In this document: piece by piece, positions 12,376 to 23,570 of the stretch
Numbering within the stretch: the first letter of the stretch is position 1
Layout of the letters: each line of letters opens with the position of its first letter
From: Sympetrum striolatum
Taxonomy: Eukaryota > Arthropoda > Insecta > Odonata > Libellulidae
Reading direction: 5' to 3'
DNA: 64,000 nt
Assembly (NCBI GenBank): GCA_947579665.1
Contig: OX388351.1
Coordinates: 2,976,001-3,040,000 of the forward strand
Program-made: the position numbers and the translations under genes
Notes under the pieces: model-generated
The model's input: the letters and a program-made list of their open reading frames with translations, nothing else
The model's database searches: none
Told to the model about the DNA's origin: nothing

Positions 12376-13187
12376 TTGCAGCTATTCTCATGTATCCCAA
12401 AATAGCGTTTTGTTGACATGTAGGTGTTTTCCTTGCTCTCGTTTTGATTGTTATTAGTGGTGTTTTTGATTGGGGCAGAATTTCATCGCATTTGAACAAT
12501 GGTTTCCTTTTCATGGTTAGGTTTTACTCATGTATTGGTTTGGATATTTTAATGTTCCAATATAGATTTTTAAAATTATAAAATATGTATAGAATTTATG
12601 CAATAGGATATATAAATAAAACTTTATGATATCAATTTCGGAATATGCTTCTCATATTATAGGTTACCATAAAATACTTGCATATTGTTAGACAGATCAT
12701 TTATGATTTACAATATTAATTATGTATTTTTACTGAAAATGGGTTGATACTTAAGATGTAATGTGTTCTATTTTTCTGACAAACCATTACTTAAGGAAAA
12801 TTATGAGACCTAATTTTAAAAATTTACATTAGTAATTGATTAATATTATTCATTTTCAGATGCATAATTGCTATTCTTTATTGGCAACGTATCCATTTCC
12901 AATAGAACTTCTTATGGGAATATAATAGGTTGAAAGAAATTAATTGAAATATATTCTTTGTGCATCCAGTCCTTCGGAGCAATAGGTATGCCTAGCTAGT
13001 TTGGTTTGAGTACATTAAATTTTAACACAAGCTCCGCACTGCTTTGGGGGCAAGGTTATGGGTCCACGATTAAGTAGTTGTTTTTTCACACGCCATTTTG
13101 GGAACTTTGCGTGCAAGGGCAAGTGTGGTTTCGTCCGAATGTGCATCATCATCCTCCGCCATGGCCTCATAGAGGCACTGGTAACAC
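11614..13187 (+). repeat. Tandem segmental duplication, partial diverged copy 3
   Basis: The third copy follows copies 1 and 2 with more substitutions and small indels, for example an extra duplicated stretch near 12195-12225. It stops matching after the words ggtaacaca near 13187. Recognisable sequence resumes near 13978 (ctttatgatgattac, compare 2163). This copy therefore carries about 790 bases absent from copies 1 and 2 and lacks their decayed gene. It looks like an older relative of the amplified unit. Confidence 0.8.
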
Positions 13188-13977
13188 AATGTGTGTTAAG
13201 GATAGACTTACCTTAAGGAATCATAAGGAAAGGTCTAAAGGTACTTAGCACATAAGGCCATCCAACAAGGAAAACTCCGAATGAAAAACAGACTTGAAAC
13301 AAATCTGATTGGGCCAGAAATCTTTTAGTATATGAAAAGGTTGGTACAGATGGTGAGGATGGCAGCTGTATATCTCGCTAAGAGGATGGTGGGTTACCAT
13401 GCTTCTGTTGACCTCTGCTATGGGTTTGGTAGAGGTTAATGAATGATGTTGGGGTAATGATGATGATGAGTCTAACCAACATTGTGTTTCACTGACTTCA
13501 TAAATGGCTTTTCATCATATCAGGTCTTCCTCAGAAATACTGGCTGAGAACTAATTTTGATTTTTGTTCTTGCTTTTCATTTGTCAGCTCTGATGACCGC
13601 ACATCAGTACCACTGTTAATGGTGGTGGCAGACAACAATGGCTTAGCGACAGAAAAGGTTGCCAATTTCCAAGGACAACAATATAAACCATTGGCTTGAT
13701 GACAGCTTCGGTGAGAGTGACTCCTGAGAACCACATGAAAGGACAGTGCTGCAGAAACTCTCCAGGAACTTACAAGGATGGCAACTGAGTACCATGCATG
13801 CAGGCAGAGGCTATTGCTTGAGACTTGTCCATGAGGATTTTAGATGAGTGCCTTCACTAATGCCTCTTACTCATCATCTCCTACCAATATTTCTTCATTT
13901 AGTCCCTTTCAGTATTCTCTTAAGTAGCATTTAAATTGTCATTAAATTTTGAAATAGTTGATATTATCAGACTCTAT
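13188..13977. other. Segment unique to the third duplicated copy
   Basis: About 790 bases sit between the point where copy 3 stops matching copies 1 and 2 and the point where similarity resumes. Base composition is more even than in the surroundings. There is a short minus-strand open frame at 13531-13734 with no recognisable domain. No terminal repeats or target duplication are visible, so I cannot say whether this is an insertion here or a deletion in the other copies. Confidence 0.45.
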
Positions 13978-15960
13978 TAAAAATTACTTTATGATGATTA
14001 CAAATTTTAGTTATATCTGGTAATCCATCTCCTATCTATTACATATAGATGTTTCTCCAATTATACCTAATTATACATTCACTGACTCATTCATTCATAG
14101 GGGATTAAAATTGTAACCGTATTTTATAAGTGTTACTGACTTGAAATTTTTACAATGTACTGGCCATGACCTGTAACCACCAAGTTGAAAGCGAGTTTGA
14201 GCTTCATAGTCATGAGTTTGATGCTAGTTGGCCCCAAACGGTTTTTCCGTAAGGATGCATTATGGGGATTTTCAAATTTTTTTTGATGCACATCCCAGTA
14301 AATTAGAGTTGAATATTGAAGGAACACTGGCAGGTGTGAATATCCGACAAAAATCAAACTGATATCTTTGACGAATATTCTTGGTTTGACGCTAGGTTAG
14401 GGAAAATATTATCCCATTTAAAATGCATTGCGACAATATATATAAGATTTTCTTCAACCCTTTCCCCATGACATGGAAAATTGAAACTCTGCATATACAC
14501 ATTTTTATGTTTTGCTGATGGTCCTTGGTTCAATCCCATAGAGTTATTTCCATTTATAAATGCATTTCTTATGAGAAAAATGGAATCCAGTTTTAGTGCC
14601 TTCCCGGTATGATATTGACTTTAAAATTTGCACTAAATAAATTAAAGTTCTACCAAGCTATAATTTGTATTCACATCTGCCAACAAGTCCTGGGTTTGAC
14701 ACCAGGCATCTCTAAAATTAGAAATTGCTATGATTTTTAAGATATTTTTAAAACCTTTCATGATAACATAGAAACTTTAAACGTGTCTTGTGAATAGAGA
14801 TCTTAAATCCTTTTTATATAAATTATTCATTGTTTCCCTGATGGTCCTTGGTTTGATCCTAGAGAGCCATTTACATTCCTCTATGCATTGCAAATGAGGA
14901 TAATAGAAACTTATCGTAGGTTTTTCCTTTAATGATATTGACTTCAAACTTTGGGTTAAGTATGTTATATTCCTTCCAGGACTTTCTACGTATTCAAAAC
15001 CTCCAAATGTTTTTGGGTTTTACACTAGGCATCTCTACTTTTTTAAAAGTATGTATATCGAGATTTTCAAATTTTTTATGATTGGTTTAAGGTTGAAATT
15101 ATGACCATGCATATGAACAGAAGTAATGGTTGTTTCATGAATGCAGCTAATCATTTACCTTATGGTCATTGGTTCGATGCACGGTTTGGAATCCATCATT
15201 CAATTTAACGCAAATATAGAGTTCCATTTTAAGACATTGGCGATAATTGACTTGGGATTTTAGAAATGGTCAGATTATCCCAAAGCAAGTTTTTCCATGT
15301 CATTTCATCCGAAAAAAATACTTGGTTCGGCACCAGATCTGCTGAATACAGAATCGATTTCTATATGGAAAAATTAAGGTTCCTATGCCTTGGGTGAGTG
15401 AAAATTTCTTCTATTTAAGACAAATTGTTGCAATTTTTAAGAATTTTTTGAATCTCTTATCCGATGAAATTCAAACATAAAATCCTGCATGTAAATAGAG
15501 ATCATAAGTACATTTCATGTGAGAATTTAACGGTTTCTCTCATGATCCTTGGTTCGAGGACAATGCCATTTGCATTTCTCTATGCTATGAAAATGTGGAT
15601 TAAGGATTCTTTTTTAAGGATAACCCAGATATGATATCCTCTTAAAACCTTGTAAAGTTTTATTCCTATATGATAATTCTATGTATTCACATTATTGGAA
15701 AATTCCTGGGTTCAAGACCAGTTAGCTCTACCATTTGAAATGCGGGAATTTCAATTTTTTATATTCATTAACCAAAAGTTGAAAATTCTCTAGCCAGGCA
15801 TGTGAAGAGATTTGATAAATATTTCTTTAAAATAGTTTGTCTATCACCTTATGAAAATTGGTTCTAGCTAGGGCACCATTTGTATTCAACCATATATTTG
15901 TAAGAGGGAATACAAAAATAGGTTTGAGGGACTACTTGATTTGATACCGTCTTTTCATTT
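13978..15960 (+). repeat. Family B repeat array with degenerate B-box-like motifs
   Basis: A long diverged array. Words of the form ggtt(c/t)gannc(c) recur at 14216, 14384, 14528, 14694, 14851, 15017, 15172, 15325, 15379, 15552, 15710 and 15861. Most steps are 144-168 bases; one 54-base step (15325 to 15379) breaks the series. Between them recur phrases such as aacctttc-atgaaa and gtgaatagagatcat. Many C-to-T changes compared with the copy at 36780-38045 suggest old, CpG-decayed sequence. No coding potential is supported. Confidence 0.65.
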
Positions 15961-16049
15961 GCATTATCAATATGCTTTTATATAACTTTTGCTCGTACAT
16001 ACTATGATTATATTGTTAATAGATTATTAATTATTATTATTCTAGAACA

Positions 16050-16109
16050 CAGTAAACCCTCACTAACACAAATCTCAAGTGACCGGGCAAAGAGTTTGCA
16101 TTAAGAAAC
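16050..16109 (+). mobile_element. Possible pogo/Tigger-type transposon end
   Basis: The stretch starts CAGTAAACCCTCACTAA and continues with ctcaagtgaccgggcaaag. This resembles the general form of TcMar-Tigger/pogo termini, where a CAGT-start inverted repeat is followed by a gaccggg word. No matching inverted end was found in the following kilobase, so this is at best a solitary or heavily decayed end. The family assignment rests on recall of the pattern. Confidence 0.3.
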
Positions 16110-17159
16110 ATACATGCTAACCGTAGTTCAGTGAAATTGTCCAAATATACTTCATGATATACTGATTTCTATTATGTTTTTTATTTCTAAGTAACCATCA
16201 CACCATTTTCTAGTAACTCCTTCTTTACCTCTTTGATAGGTAAAAATATTCCATCATTAATTTTAAGCAATAGGCTTACAATAAATTGGTTAAAAATTTT
16301 TATTTTAAATCATAGTCAGGTATTAATTACATAAAAAATAACCAGTCTTCAAAATAAGAAATTTTCATTATTAATTTGCTATAGAAGTTAGTTTTAGCAT
16401 TTTTCAGGCTTAAAAAATCATGCAAATACTTTTGCTTGAGAGCAGGGAGCATATGTGGTATGGGATGTGGACTTGAGCTTTTAAATTATCGGTCGAGATA
16501 AATATATTGGCATTTGGCTGAATCACCTTATTCCATGAATAAATAAACTCAAGTGCAAATGTGTCACAAGAATGTATATTAACCGTTGTAGCATTTATGT
16601 TTGCATTCGTATTCCTGAATATGTTTAAAAATCAACGAAATATACCTCAAAGTTTATACTTTTATTCCTCTTTTTGATGGAGCTACTTTTTCAGTCCTTC
16701 AGTAGCATGTTAAATAATGTATCTATGATATAATTGATGCTACATAAACATGCTGCAGATGTTACAATTAGGCCATTTTGAATTTGTACTTATCATTTTC
16801 CAACAATTCTTTACTAATTATATCACATCTGTATTTGCTGGTGTTCTTGAGTTTTGAGCAATGAAATTAGGACTTAATATTTATGTCCAAACAAAATGAT
16901 TATAGCAAGAAGCCAAGAAGCGTAAATTTCAGAAAAAATCGCGACATTGTACATGAGTGGACTTTTAAGAGGTGACTAAAATGTATTCCTAGAGGCGAAG
17001 CAGTAACTTTGGATTATCTATATATATTATTACTTTATTACTCTCATAATATAAATTGACCAGAAAATTGCCTACAATCTTAAGTATTATCATCTTAGAT
17101 ATTTTTTAAAAGTGCTGCAAATTGTATTCTCATCATCGGAAGGTAGATATGTTAACGGA
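16110..17159. other. AT-rich sequence, nothing recognised
   Basis: No open frame, repeat family or RNA gene that I can support. Confidence 0.4.
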
Positions 17160-17576
17160 CGACAGTAACAGTGAACCGACTACCATTGACATTTTATTCT
17201 CAATTATAAAGATTTTAATATTTTCTGAATATTTACTTCATAGATTATAAGTAAATATACACCATATATTTATATAAATTAGACTGTGGGTGTGTTTCTC
17301 TATATCTTCTCTAAAAACTGGTGAGTTGCAAAACTTTGAGATTTTCTACATTATTAAAGGTCGCGCAGAGTATAGGCTACTTTTTATTTACTTAGGTAAA
17401 GTCCACAGTCCAAATCCAGAACAGTCCACGGTCAAAACATTTTCATAAGATATAGACGTAAAATTCATTTCTTTTGTTGCAGGGTCTATTTCTTTTTCAA
17501 AATATAATTAGAAATAACAGTCTTCAAAAGTCGATTTAAGCACCAAAAGAAGGCAAACAGAATAAAGATTCTTATA

Positions 17577-17604
17577 CAGGGTGCATTATGAAAGTAATGC
17601 GCAT
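17577..17604 (+). repeat. mariner left terminal inverted repeat
   Basis: 28 bases identical to the reverse complement of 18866-18893. Preceded by the TA target dinucleotide. Confidence 0.95.
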
Positions 17605-17770
17605 GATTTTATTGTGACGCAACAATCCATTGCAGCGCTCTCGGATTGATCGGATATTGTTGTGGGGAATCCCCTTTTCAAAACGAGCCCGGTCTCGGTT
17701 CGCTCCAAGCAGTAGGAGCGGTAGGACGAGTCTTTGAACGAAGTCTGTTTTTCGTTTGTGTCACGGCGCG

Positions 17771-18822
17771 ATGGAGCGTTCACTTGAACAGCGGTACGCG
17801 ATCAAATTTTGTCTGCGGCTTGGGAAGAATGCAGCGGAAACTTGCTAAATGCTTCAAGAGGGCTTTAAGGAGGAATGCATTTCGAGATCTCAATGCGGAA
17901 GGTGGCACAAGGCCTTCAAGGAGGGCAGGGAGGAGGTCACCGACGAGCCCCGTTCTGGACGTCCAACAACAGCCCGAACCGATGAAAACGTTCAGCGTGT
18001 GCGCGAAGTTTTGAGTTCAGACCGTCTATTAAGTATCCAGGCAATCGCTGACACCCTGAACTTGTCGACATTTGCGGTACATGGGATAGTGACGGAGGAT
18101 TTGCAAATGCGAAAGGTCTGCGCGAAGCTTGTGCCGAAGGTGTTGACGGAGGTGCAGAAAGAAGTTCGAGTTTTGCGGAGTGAAGAATTGTTGAAATTGA
18201 TTAGGAATGATCCAGGCTTTTTAAACTCTACCCTAACCGGGGTCGAATCCTGGATATTCGAGTACGATTCAGAATCCAAGAGGCAGAGCTCCGAGTGGCA
18301 CACACAATCTTCTCCCAAACCCAAAAAAGCGCGGATGAGCAAGTCTCGCATCAAAACAATGTTGATTGTCTTCTTTGACGTCCGAGGAATCGTCCATTTT
18401 GAGTTTGTACTGCAAGGACAAACTGTCAACGCAGCCTTTTACCTGGAGGTGCTCAAGAGACTGAAACGCCGGGTCGCGCGCGTCAGGCCTGACATCAAAG
18501 ACGTCTTCAAGCTCCACCACGACAATGCCCCCAGCCACACGGCCTTCGTCGTCAACAAACACCTGACACCCAGAACAAGACCCCCGTGGTGCTCCAGCCT
18601 CCTTACAGCCCTGACTTGGCTCCGTGCGACTTTTTTTTGTTCCCCCGACTGAAGAGAGAGCTGAAGGGAAAGCACTGGGAGTCAGTGGAAAACATTCAAG
18701 CTCACGTCACAAGACTCCTGAGAGGCATTCCAGTCGAGGAGTTTCAGGGTGCTTTCAAGGCGTGGCAGAATCGTCTCCGCAAGTGTATTGATGCAAGTGG
18801 AGACTATTTTGAAGAATTTTAG
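17771..18822 (+). pseudogene. mariner transposase, broken
   Basis: Cut-and-paste transposase of the mariner family (DD34D), which binds the element's ends and moves it. Reading starts at ATG 17771 (MERSLEQRYAIKFCLRLGK). A TAA at 17846-17848 interrupts it. It then stays open from 17849 through the N-terminal helix-turn-helix region (GRWHKAFKEGREEV, DEPRSGRP) and into the catalytic core. The first catalytic aspartate is replaced by valine (TGVESW, codon 18242-18244, where the family has TGDESW). The second is present in HHDNAPSH. A frameshift near 18570-18590 moves the C-terminal part to another frame, which holds YSPDLAPCDFFLFP with the third aspartate and ends at TAG 18820-18822. Length is about 350 codons, normal for the family. 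A stop, a frameshift and a lost catalytic residue make it inactive. Confidence 0.95.
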
Positions 18823-18865
18823 TCATTTGCACCAATCAGATCAATAAATCAATTTTTTCCAGAAA

Positions 18866-18893
18866 ATGCGCATTACTTTCATAATGCACCCTG
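18866..18893 (-). repeat. mariner right terminal inverted repeat
   Basis: 28 bases, perfect inverted match to the left terminal repeat. Followed by TA. Confidence 0.95.
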
Positions 18894-19267
18894 TATTGGT
18901 CGTTGAATTTCGTGCTTGATTCGAAATTGCGAATATTTTGATAAAATATGTGAATATTTTATCGATATTTTTAATTCGTAAATAACCCATCCCCCTGACG
19001 ATCAAGGTATTTGTTTTTTTCTAGCTAATGCATTTATTGGTAAGAACAAATTGAGAAGATATGAGTACTTCAAATTAATGTCAGCAATAATTGATAGATT
19101 ATAGGAAGAGGGAGAAATTAAATGAGATGTTAGTAGCTGCAGCTATGAACGATATGCTGTTAAACAGCGAGTTGTCATGTTGTAGCAAATCTCCAATACC
19201 ATATTCCTTGATCCTAGAGGTAAAGCAAGTTTATGTTTTGTTATATGCAGAATGCAAAAACTAATTC

Positions 19268-19952
19268 ATAGTATTTTTACTTTCTCCATATACACAGCAT
19301 AGAGAAAGTATTGTATTCGCAAAACATTCGACCTCCAGATTTCAACCGAAATAGATGTTTTGGGGCCCATATTGTTTGTTTTTGCTATTTTCCCGAACAT
19401 GTCTGTCTGTGTGTCTATCTGAGGTAAAAAAAATTGTAGGCGCTCTATCTTAAAAGGTAATTATGCGATCATTTCCCAAATTCATATTTAGTATTTTCCT
19501 AACATTGCCAATAGTTGATTATTTTTTGATGAATACCACTTAACCGGAAGTTGTGGTTTGGCTGGAACAAAATTTTGTTTTATCAATATCTCTGTCAGAA
19601 TGCAGTGTAGGTATATACAATTATGCAAAAACGTTATACATAATGCACTTTACTACAACCTTTGTTTGAAACATTTTTTTTGCAACACTGATGATTTAGG
19701 TGTTATTCTTGAATAATGGTGAACCAGAAGTTGTTTATCCTGAAAGAAGTTTTTCATACATATCTCTGTCAGAATGTAATGTAGGTATATACAATTATTC
19801 ACAAAAGTTACAGATAATATACTTCACTACAATTTTTTTTTAAATATTTTTCTGTAACACTCATTGTTTTTGAGTTATTTATATATTACTGGCATAGGCT
19901 TCTGTTTTCAATAAATATAGAGAAAGTCGTGTGTTGGCCACATCAGATTTTT
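19268..19952 (+). repeat. Family A dispersed repeat, diverged single copy
   Basis: Starts ttttactttctccatataca, like the family start, and keeps the order gttttggggcccata, ggcgctct, aaccggaagtt (19540-19550) and a second partial unit with gaaccagaag. It ends gtgttggccacatcagattt near 19952. It lacks the long GT tract. The terminal wording helps to define the element's borders: ...ttttactttct at the left and agaaagtc-tg-tggccacatcagattttt at the right. Confidence 0.75.
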
Positions 19953-20134
19953 GTGTGTGCTTTCATTTCATATACCTTTCATATTTTTCAGTTATTGGTG
20001 TTTAATCTCTGCATCTGTTTAGGCACTGTGACTGCATTTGTGTTATTTGATCGAGCTCCATGTTAGCATTGGGGCACAAGTCAGATCCATAATACACTTA
20101 CTTTCTGCAAAGAATATTCATTGGTTGTTTTAGA

Positions 20135-21310
20135 GTGATATCTATTATATATAGATGCTTCTCTGGATTCATTCATGTATATACCCAGATAGGATACTAA
20201 TTCACAGGCTAAACTACTAGCGTAATTTATTCGAAATTTTTACCACATATTGGCTATAACATAGAACCGCCAGAATAATTGCGATATTGAACCTCAGTGT
20301 CATTGGTTTGATTCTGGAGGGACCCAAATTCCCGCTTTTTTCCATTTAAATGAATTGCTTTGATTTTCTGGAATTTTTAAAAAATTCTTCCCGGATAGGT
20401 AGAGAATTGAAACTCAAGGAGCCAATATATATGGTCATTATCTATCGAAAACATAAATGAATTTTACAGAAAATATCCTGAGTTAGATGCTAGGAAGATG
20501 CAAAAATCGGCTGTTTAAAATACATTGAGGTATTTTTTCATTATTGTTTTTCATGCACTTATCGAAATGATAGGAAGTTAGTGATCGGCTAAAAGATGTA
20601 TATTAAAAATTAGTTTAAGAAAAAATTTAGATAAGACCATACTGCTCCTGGGTTCGATGCCGGGGCACATTAAAATTTATCTCATAAGAAATATAAGGGA
20701 AAAGTAGGATGTTGTTTGAAGCAGTTGAAGCCAATATTTCTTCCTGAATTGTTACACATAGTTAGAGGTGGTGATCTTCTGTTGTACTGCATAGGAAAAA
20801 TCACCAGAAAGACCCGCGTTCAATGCTGGGCGGTAAATGTATCTGTCATATAAAACACATTGAGATGGTTTTTAATTATTTCTTTCATGCACTTATCAAA
20901 ATAATAGGGAGTTCTTGCTGCAATGGAAGAAGTATATTAAGACTCTGTTTGAAAAACAATTAGATAAGACCATGCTGTTTCTGTGTTCGATGCCAGAGCA
21001 CTTTAAAATTTCTCTCATAAGGAATATATGGGAAAAGTAGGACGTTGTTTGAGGCAGTTGAAGCCAATATTTCTTCCTGAATTGTTACACATAGTTAGAG
21101 GTGGTGATCTTCTGTTGTGCTGCATAGGAAGTATCTCCAAAAAGACCCGGGTTTATTGCCAGGCGATTAAATTGCAGCAAATGTTAAGAATATTTTCAAT
21201 CCTTTTTTTTTCTTTAGAGGACAGTCCCGATATGATGCCAACATGAAATTAATGTTGTCGATTTGCTTGCAGTATGCAAGCTATATTTTACTCATAAAAT
21301 ATATCTCTTT
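20135..21310 (+). repeat. Family B repeat with an internal 331 bp tandem duplication
   Basis: Begins with the family B head (tctattatatatagatgctt, ctctggattcattcatg). B-box-like words include gttcgatgcc at 20652 and again near 20982. The block around 20640-20800 recurs 331 bases later (ggaaaagtagga-gttgtttga-gcagttgaag at 20699 and 21030). The short open frame 21028-21246 is a by-product of this repeat, which also recurs at 37795-37890 with stops. Confidence 0.7.
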
Positions 21311-21696
21311 TGTGCTTGTTCATTGATTCCGATATCCATTTGTGCCTTTCCTAAAATATCTCCTTAAACATGATGCTTCTTATCCTAATGCTATCTTCGA
21401 ATAAATTTTTATTATCCTCAAACAAATGTTGTCTTCATCAAATAAATTTTTGATTCAAAGGATATGATTTCTAATATATAGGTGATTTTACATACTTTAT
21501 TAAAAATTTATTTTGCTTGTTTATTGGTTTGGAAATAATTATAGCCTAGCATTTTCTATGTAGCCTTAATTATGAGGTATGTGTTACTATCAGCTCTATA
21601 ACAATTGTATTTATCAATTTAAATATTCCCCTTGAGAATCAATGAGCACTTAAACTAGTCTTTTATATGAATATATACGTAAAATTATAAAATACT

Positions 21697-21740
21697 GTGT
21701 GAGTGTGTGTGTGTGTGTGCGTGTGTGTGTGTGTGTATGT
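21697..21740 (+). repeat. GT microsatellite
   Basis: Almost pure (GT)n with one A and one C interruption, at the left edge of the duplicated segment 21690-22560. Confidence 0.95.
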
Positions 21741-22031
21741 TTACTAAATACTCGAGAACCAAGAGTCACACAACTTAGAAATATTCTACATTATTAAAAG
21801 TCAACCCCCTGCAGAGGCTACTCTTAGGCTACTTACAGGCTACTCTTTATTTCCCTTAAGTCCATGTTTCGTACCCAGTCGGGTGAAAACATTTTCTTAT
21901 GAAATATGTGTCAAGGTCATTTTTTGTTGCAGGGTTAATTTGTTTTTCAAAATTAAATTAGAAATAATTGTTGTAAGAAGTCAAATTAAGCACCATAAGA
22001 ACAAAATAGAATAAGGATTCTTTTTGTAATC

Positions 22032-22253
22032 TTGGAATATCGTTTGATATTCAAGCTTGCGCACATTTTGATAAAGTACGTGAATAATTTATTGAAATCT
22101 TGTGTTCCTAAACAACCCATCCCCCGGATGATAAAGGCGATTGTTGAGTCCCCAACTCATGTATATATTGGTAAGAACACATTGAGAGAATATGCCCAAC
22201 TAAAATTAATGTTAGGAATAACTGATAGATTATATGAAGAGGGAGAAATTTAA
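22032..22253 (+). CDS. Short open frame, possible exon remnant, function unknown
   Basis: A 73-codon frame (MEYRLIFKLAHILIKYVNN..., then YIGKNTLREYAQLKLMLGIT) ending with an acidic tail and TAA. The composition (Leu, Lys, Glu, with periodic hydrophobic residues) is protein-like and predicts helices. A paralogous stretch at 18900-19120 carries several stops, so this may be the less decayed copy of an exon. No family recognised. An acceptor-like ttttgttgcag lies about 100 bases upstream and a donor-like site about 250 bases downstream. The ATG may not be the real start. Confidence 0.3.
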   Translation: MEYRLIFKLAHILIKYVNNLLKSCVPKQPIPRMIKAIVESPTHVYIGKNTLREYAQLKLMLGITDRLYEEGEI

Positions 22254-22759
22254 GGAGATATTAGTAACTGCAGCAATGAATGATATAGTGTGAAGAATCA
22301 AGCATATAATGTACAAATACTAGTATTTTAGAAAGTTTTTCTTATTTTATGGAAGCTTCTGTATCAAGCAAGTTTTATTCATATCAACGTTATTGTTTAC
22401 TGACTATTTTGTGAGATAAATGGGTTTATAGCAGTCTGTTAGATAAATTGCTTTCTCTCAATCAATACAACAGTGAATGGATGTAAAATTCCTAAAAAAG
22501 GTAAAGTAAGTTTATGTTTATTTATTTGAAGAATGCAATAAGTTATAAAAATGTATTATAATATTTAAGCAAATTTGTAGACTTAATTACTACTCCCTTT
22601 TCTATGTTTATCAGCTTGGAAATATTTAAAGCCTGGTATTTGCTATCTGCCTAAAATGATGAGGCATTGATAGGATCAAGGTTTTTACACTGGTATTTAT
22701 CAACTGCAATTCCCCAATTGAGATTCAATGGACATTTCTACTAGTATATATGTAAGCGA

Positions 22760-23570
22760 TCAAAACTCTAAACATGTTCCACAAGTGTCATTGACTTGAA
22801 CTTTTTGCTTCATACTGGCCATATACTGTAATGGGCAGAGAAAGTGTTGCTTTGAACCTCAGAGCCATAGGTTTGATGCCAGAAGGTACCAAAGTCCCAA
22901 ATTTCTCCTTAAAGATCCATTGCAGTGATTTTGAAAAATATTTTGAGGAAATTCTCGGCATAGCAGATAAAAGAAATTCAAGGGATTTCTGGAAATTGTG
23001 CACATCTGATAAAACAAAAATATCTTCTACAATTATCCTTGGTTTGACTATAGGTCAGGGCAAATATTCTCCCATTTAAAATGCATTGTGTCAATATTTA
23101 AGATTAAAAAAAAACTTTTCCCAATAACAAAGAAGCTTAAAACTGGGCATGTGATTAGAGATCATAAACACATTTTATTTACATTGTTCATAGGTTTTGT
23201 AATAATCCTTGGTTCAATCCCTGAGAGCCATATACATTTCTTTCTGCATTTCAATAGGGGATAACAATGTGTTATTTTAGTACCTTCCTGGTAAGATATT
23301 GACCTCAGTATTTCAATTATATAAGTTATATATCTACCACGGAATTATATGTATTCCCTCCCTCCTTTGATACTTGGATAGGGAATTCAAAATCATAGAT
23401 TTCCCAAAAAACCCTATCTATATATATCTATAAAAATCTTACCTAATATGTGCTAGTTTGCCACCAGGTTGGTGATGATTTCACCTTTTTATAATAAATT
23501 GCTGCAATTTTTAAGAATATTTCCAATCACTTATTTTTTGGGGGACCTTCTCGATATATTATAGACATGA
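22760..23570 (+). repeat. Family B repeat, diverged copy
   Basis: Shares the family B order: gtgtcattgacttgaa, tactggccata, gaacctcagagccataggtttgatgcc, then repeated ttggttt(g/c)a words near 23040 and 23210. The open frames here (22788-23003 minus, 22831-23079 plus) are repeat sequence that happens to lack stops, not genes. Confidence 0.65.

Larger units (their letters stand above)
17577..18893 (+). mobile_element. mariner-family DNA transposon (inactive)
   Basis: A 1317 bp element bounded by 28 bp perfect terminal inverted repeats (17577-17604 and 18866-18893, starting CAGGGTGCATTATG). It is flanked by TA target duplications at 17575-17576 and 18894-18895. It is much more GC-rich than its surroundings. 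It carries one transposase gene on the plus strand. The perfect TIRs suggest fairly recent insertion, yet the transposase is broken. A paralogous empty site lies near 22019-22035. Confidence 0.96.
17160..19267 (+). repeat. Duplicated segment, copy carrying a mariner insertion
   Basis: With the mariner removed (17577-18893), this segment aligns with about 21690-22560. Shared landmarks in order are: gattttctacattattaaag, ggctactttttatt, cattttc-taaga-ata, ttttgttgcagggt, caccaaaaga, aacagaataaagattctt, gaatttcg, acccatccccc-gatcaaggt, ttggtaagaacaaattgag, tgatagattat-gaagaggg, and ggtaaagcaagtttatg. The coding-like part (about 18900-19130) is more decayed than in the other copy. Confidence 0.75.
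21690..22560 (+). repeat. Duplicated segment, copy without the mariner insertion
   Basis: Paralogue of 17160-19267. The position matching the mariner target (near 22019-22035) holds uninterrupted sequence. The segment keeps a ttttgttgcag acceptor-like site at 21922-21932 and a donor-like aag/gtaaag at about 22501, with a better preserved open frame between them. Confidence 0.75.

Noticed and set aside
17992..18675. Three minus-strand open frames over the mariner
   Set aside because: Shadows of the GC-richer transposase gene; the plus-strand frames carry the family motifs.
21028..21246. 72-codon frame in family B
   Set aside because: The homologous segments at 20699 and 37795 have stops, so the frame is not conserved.
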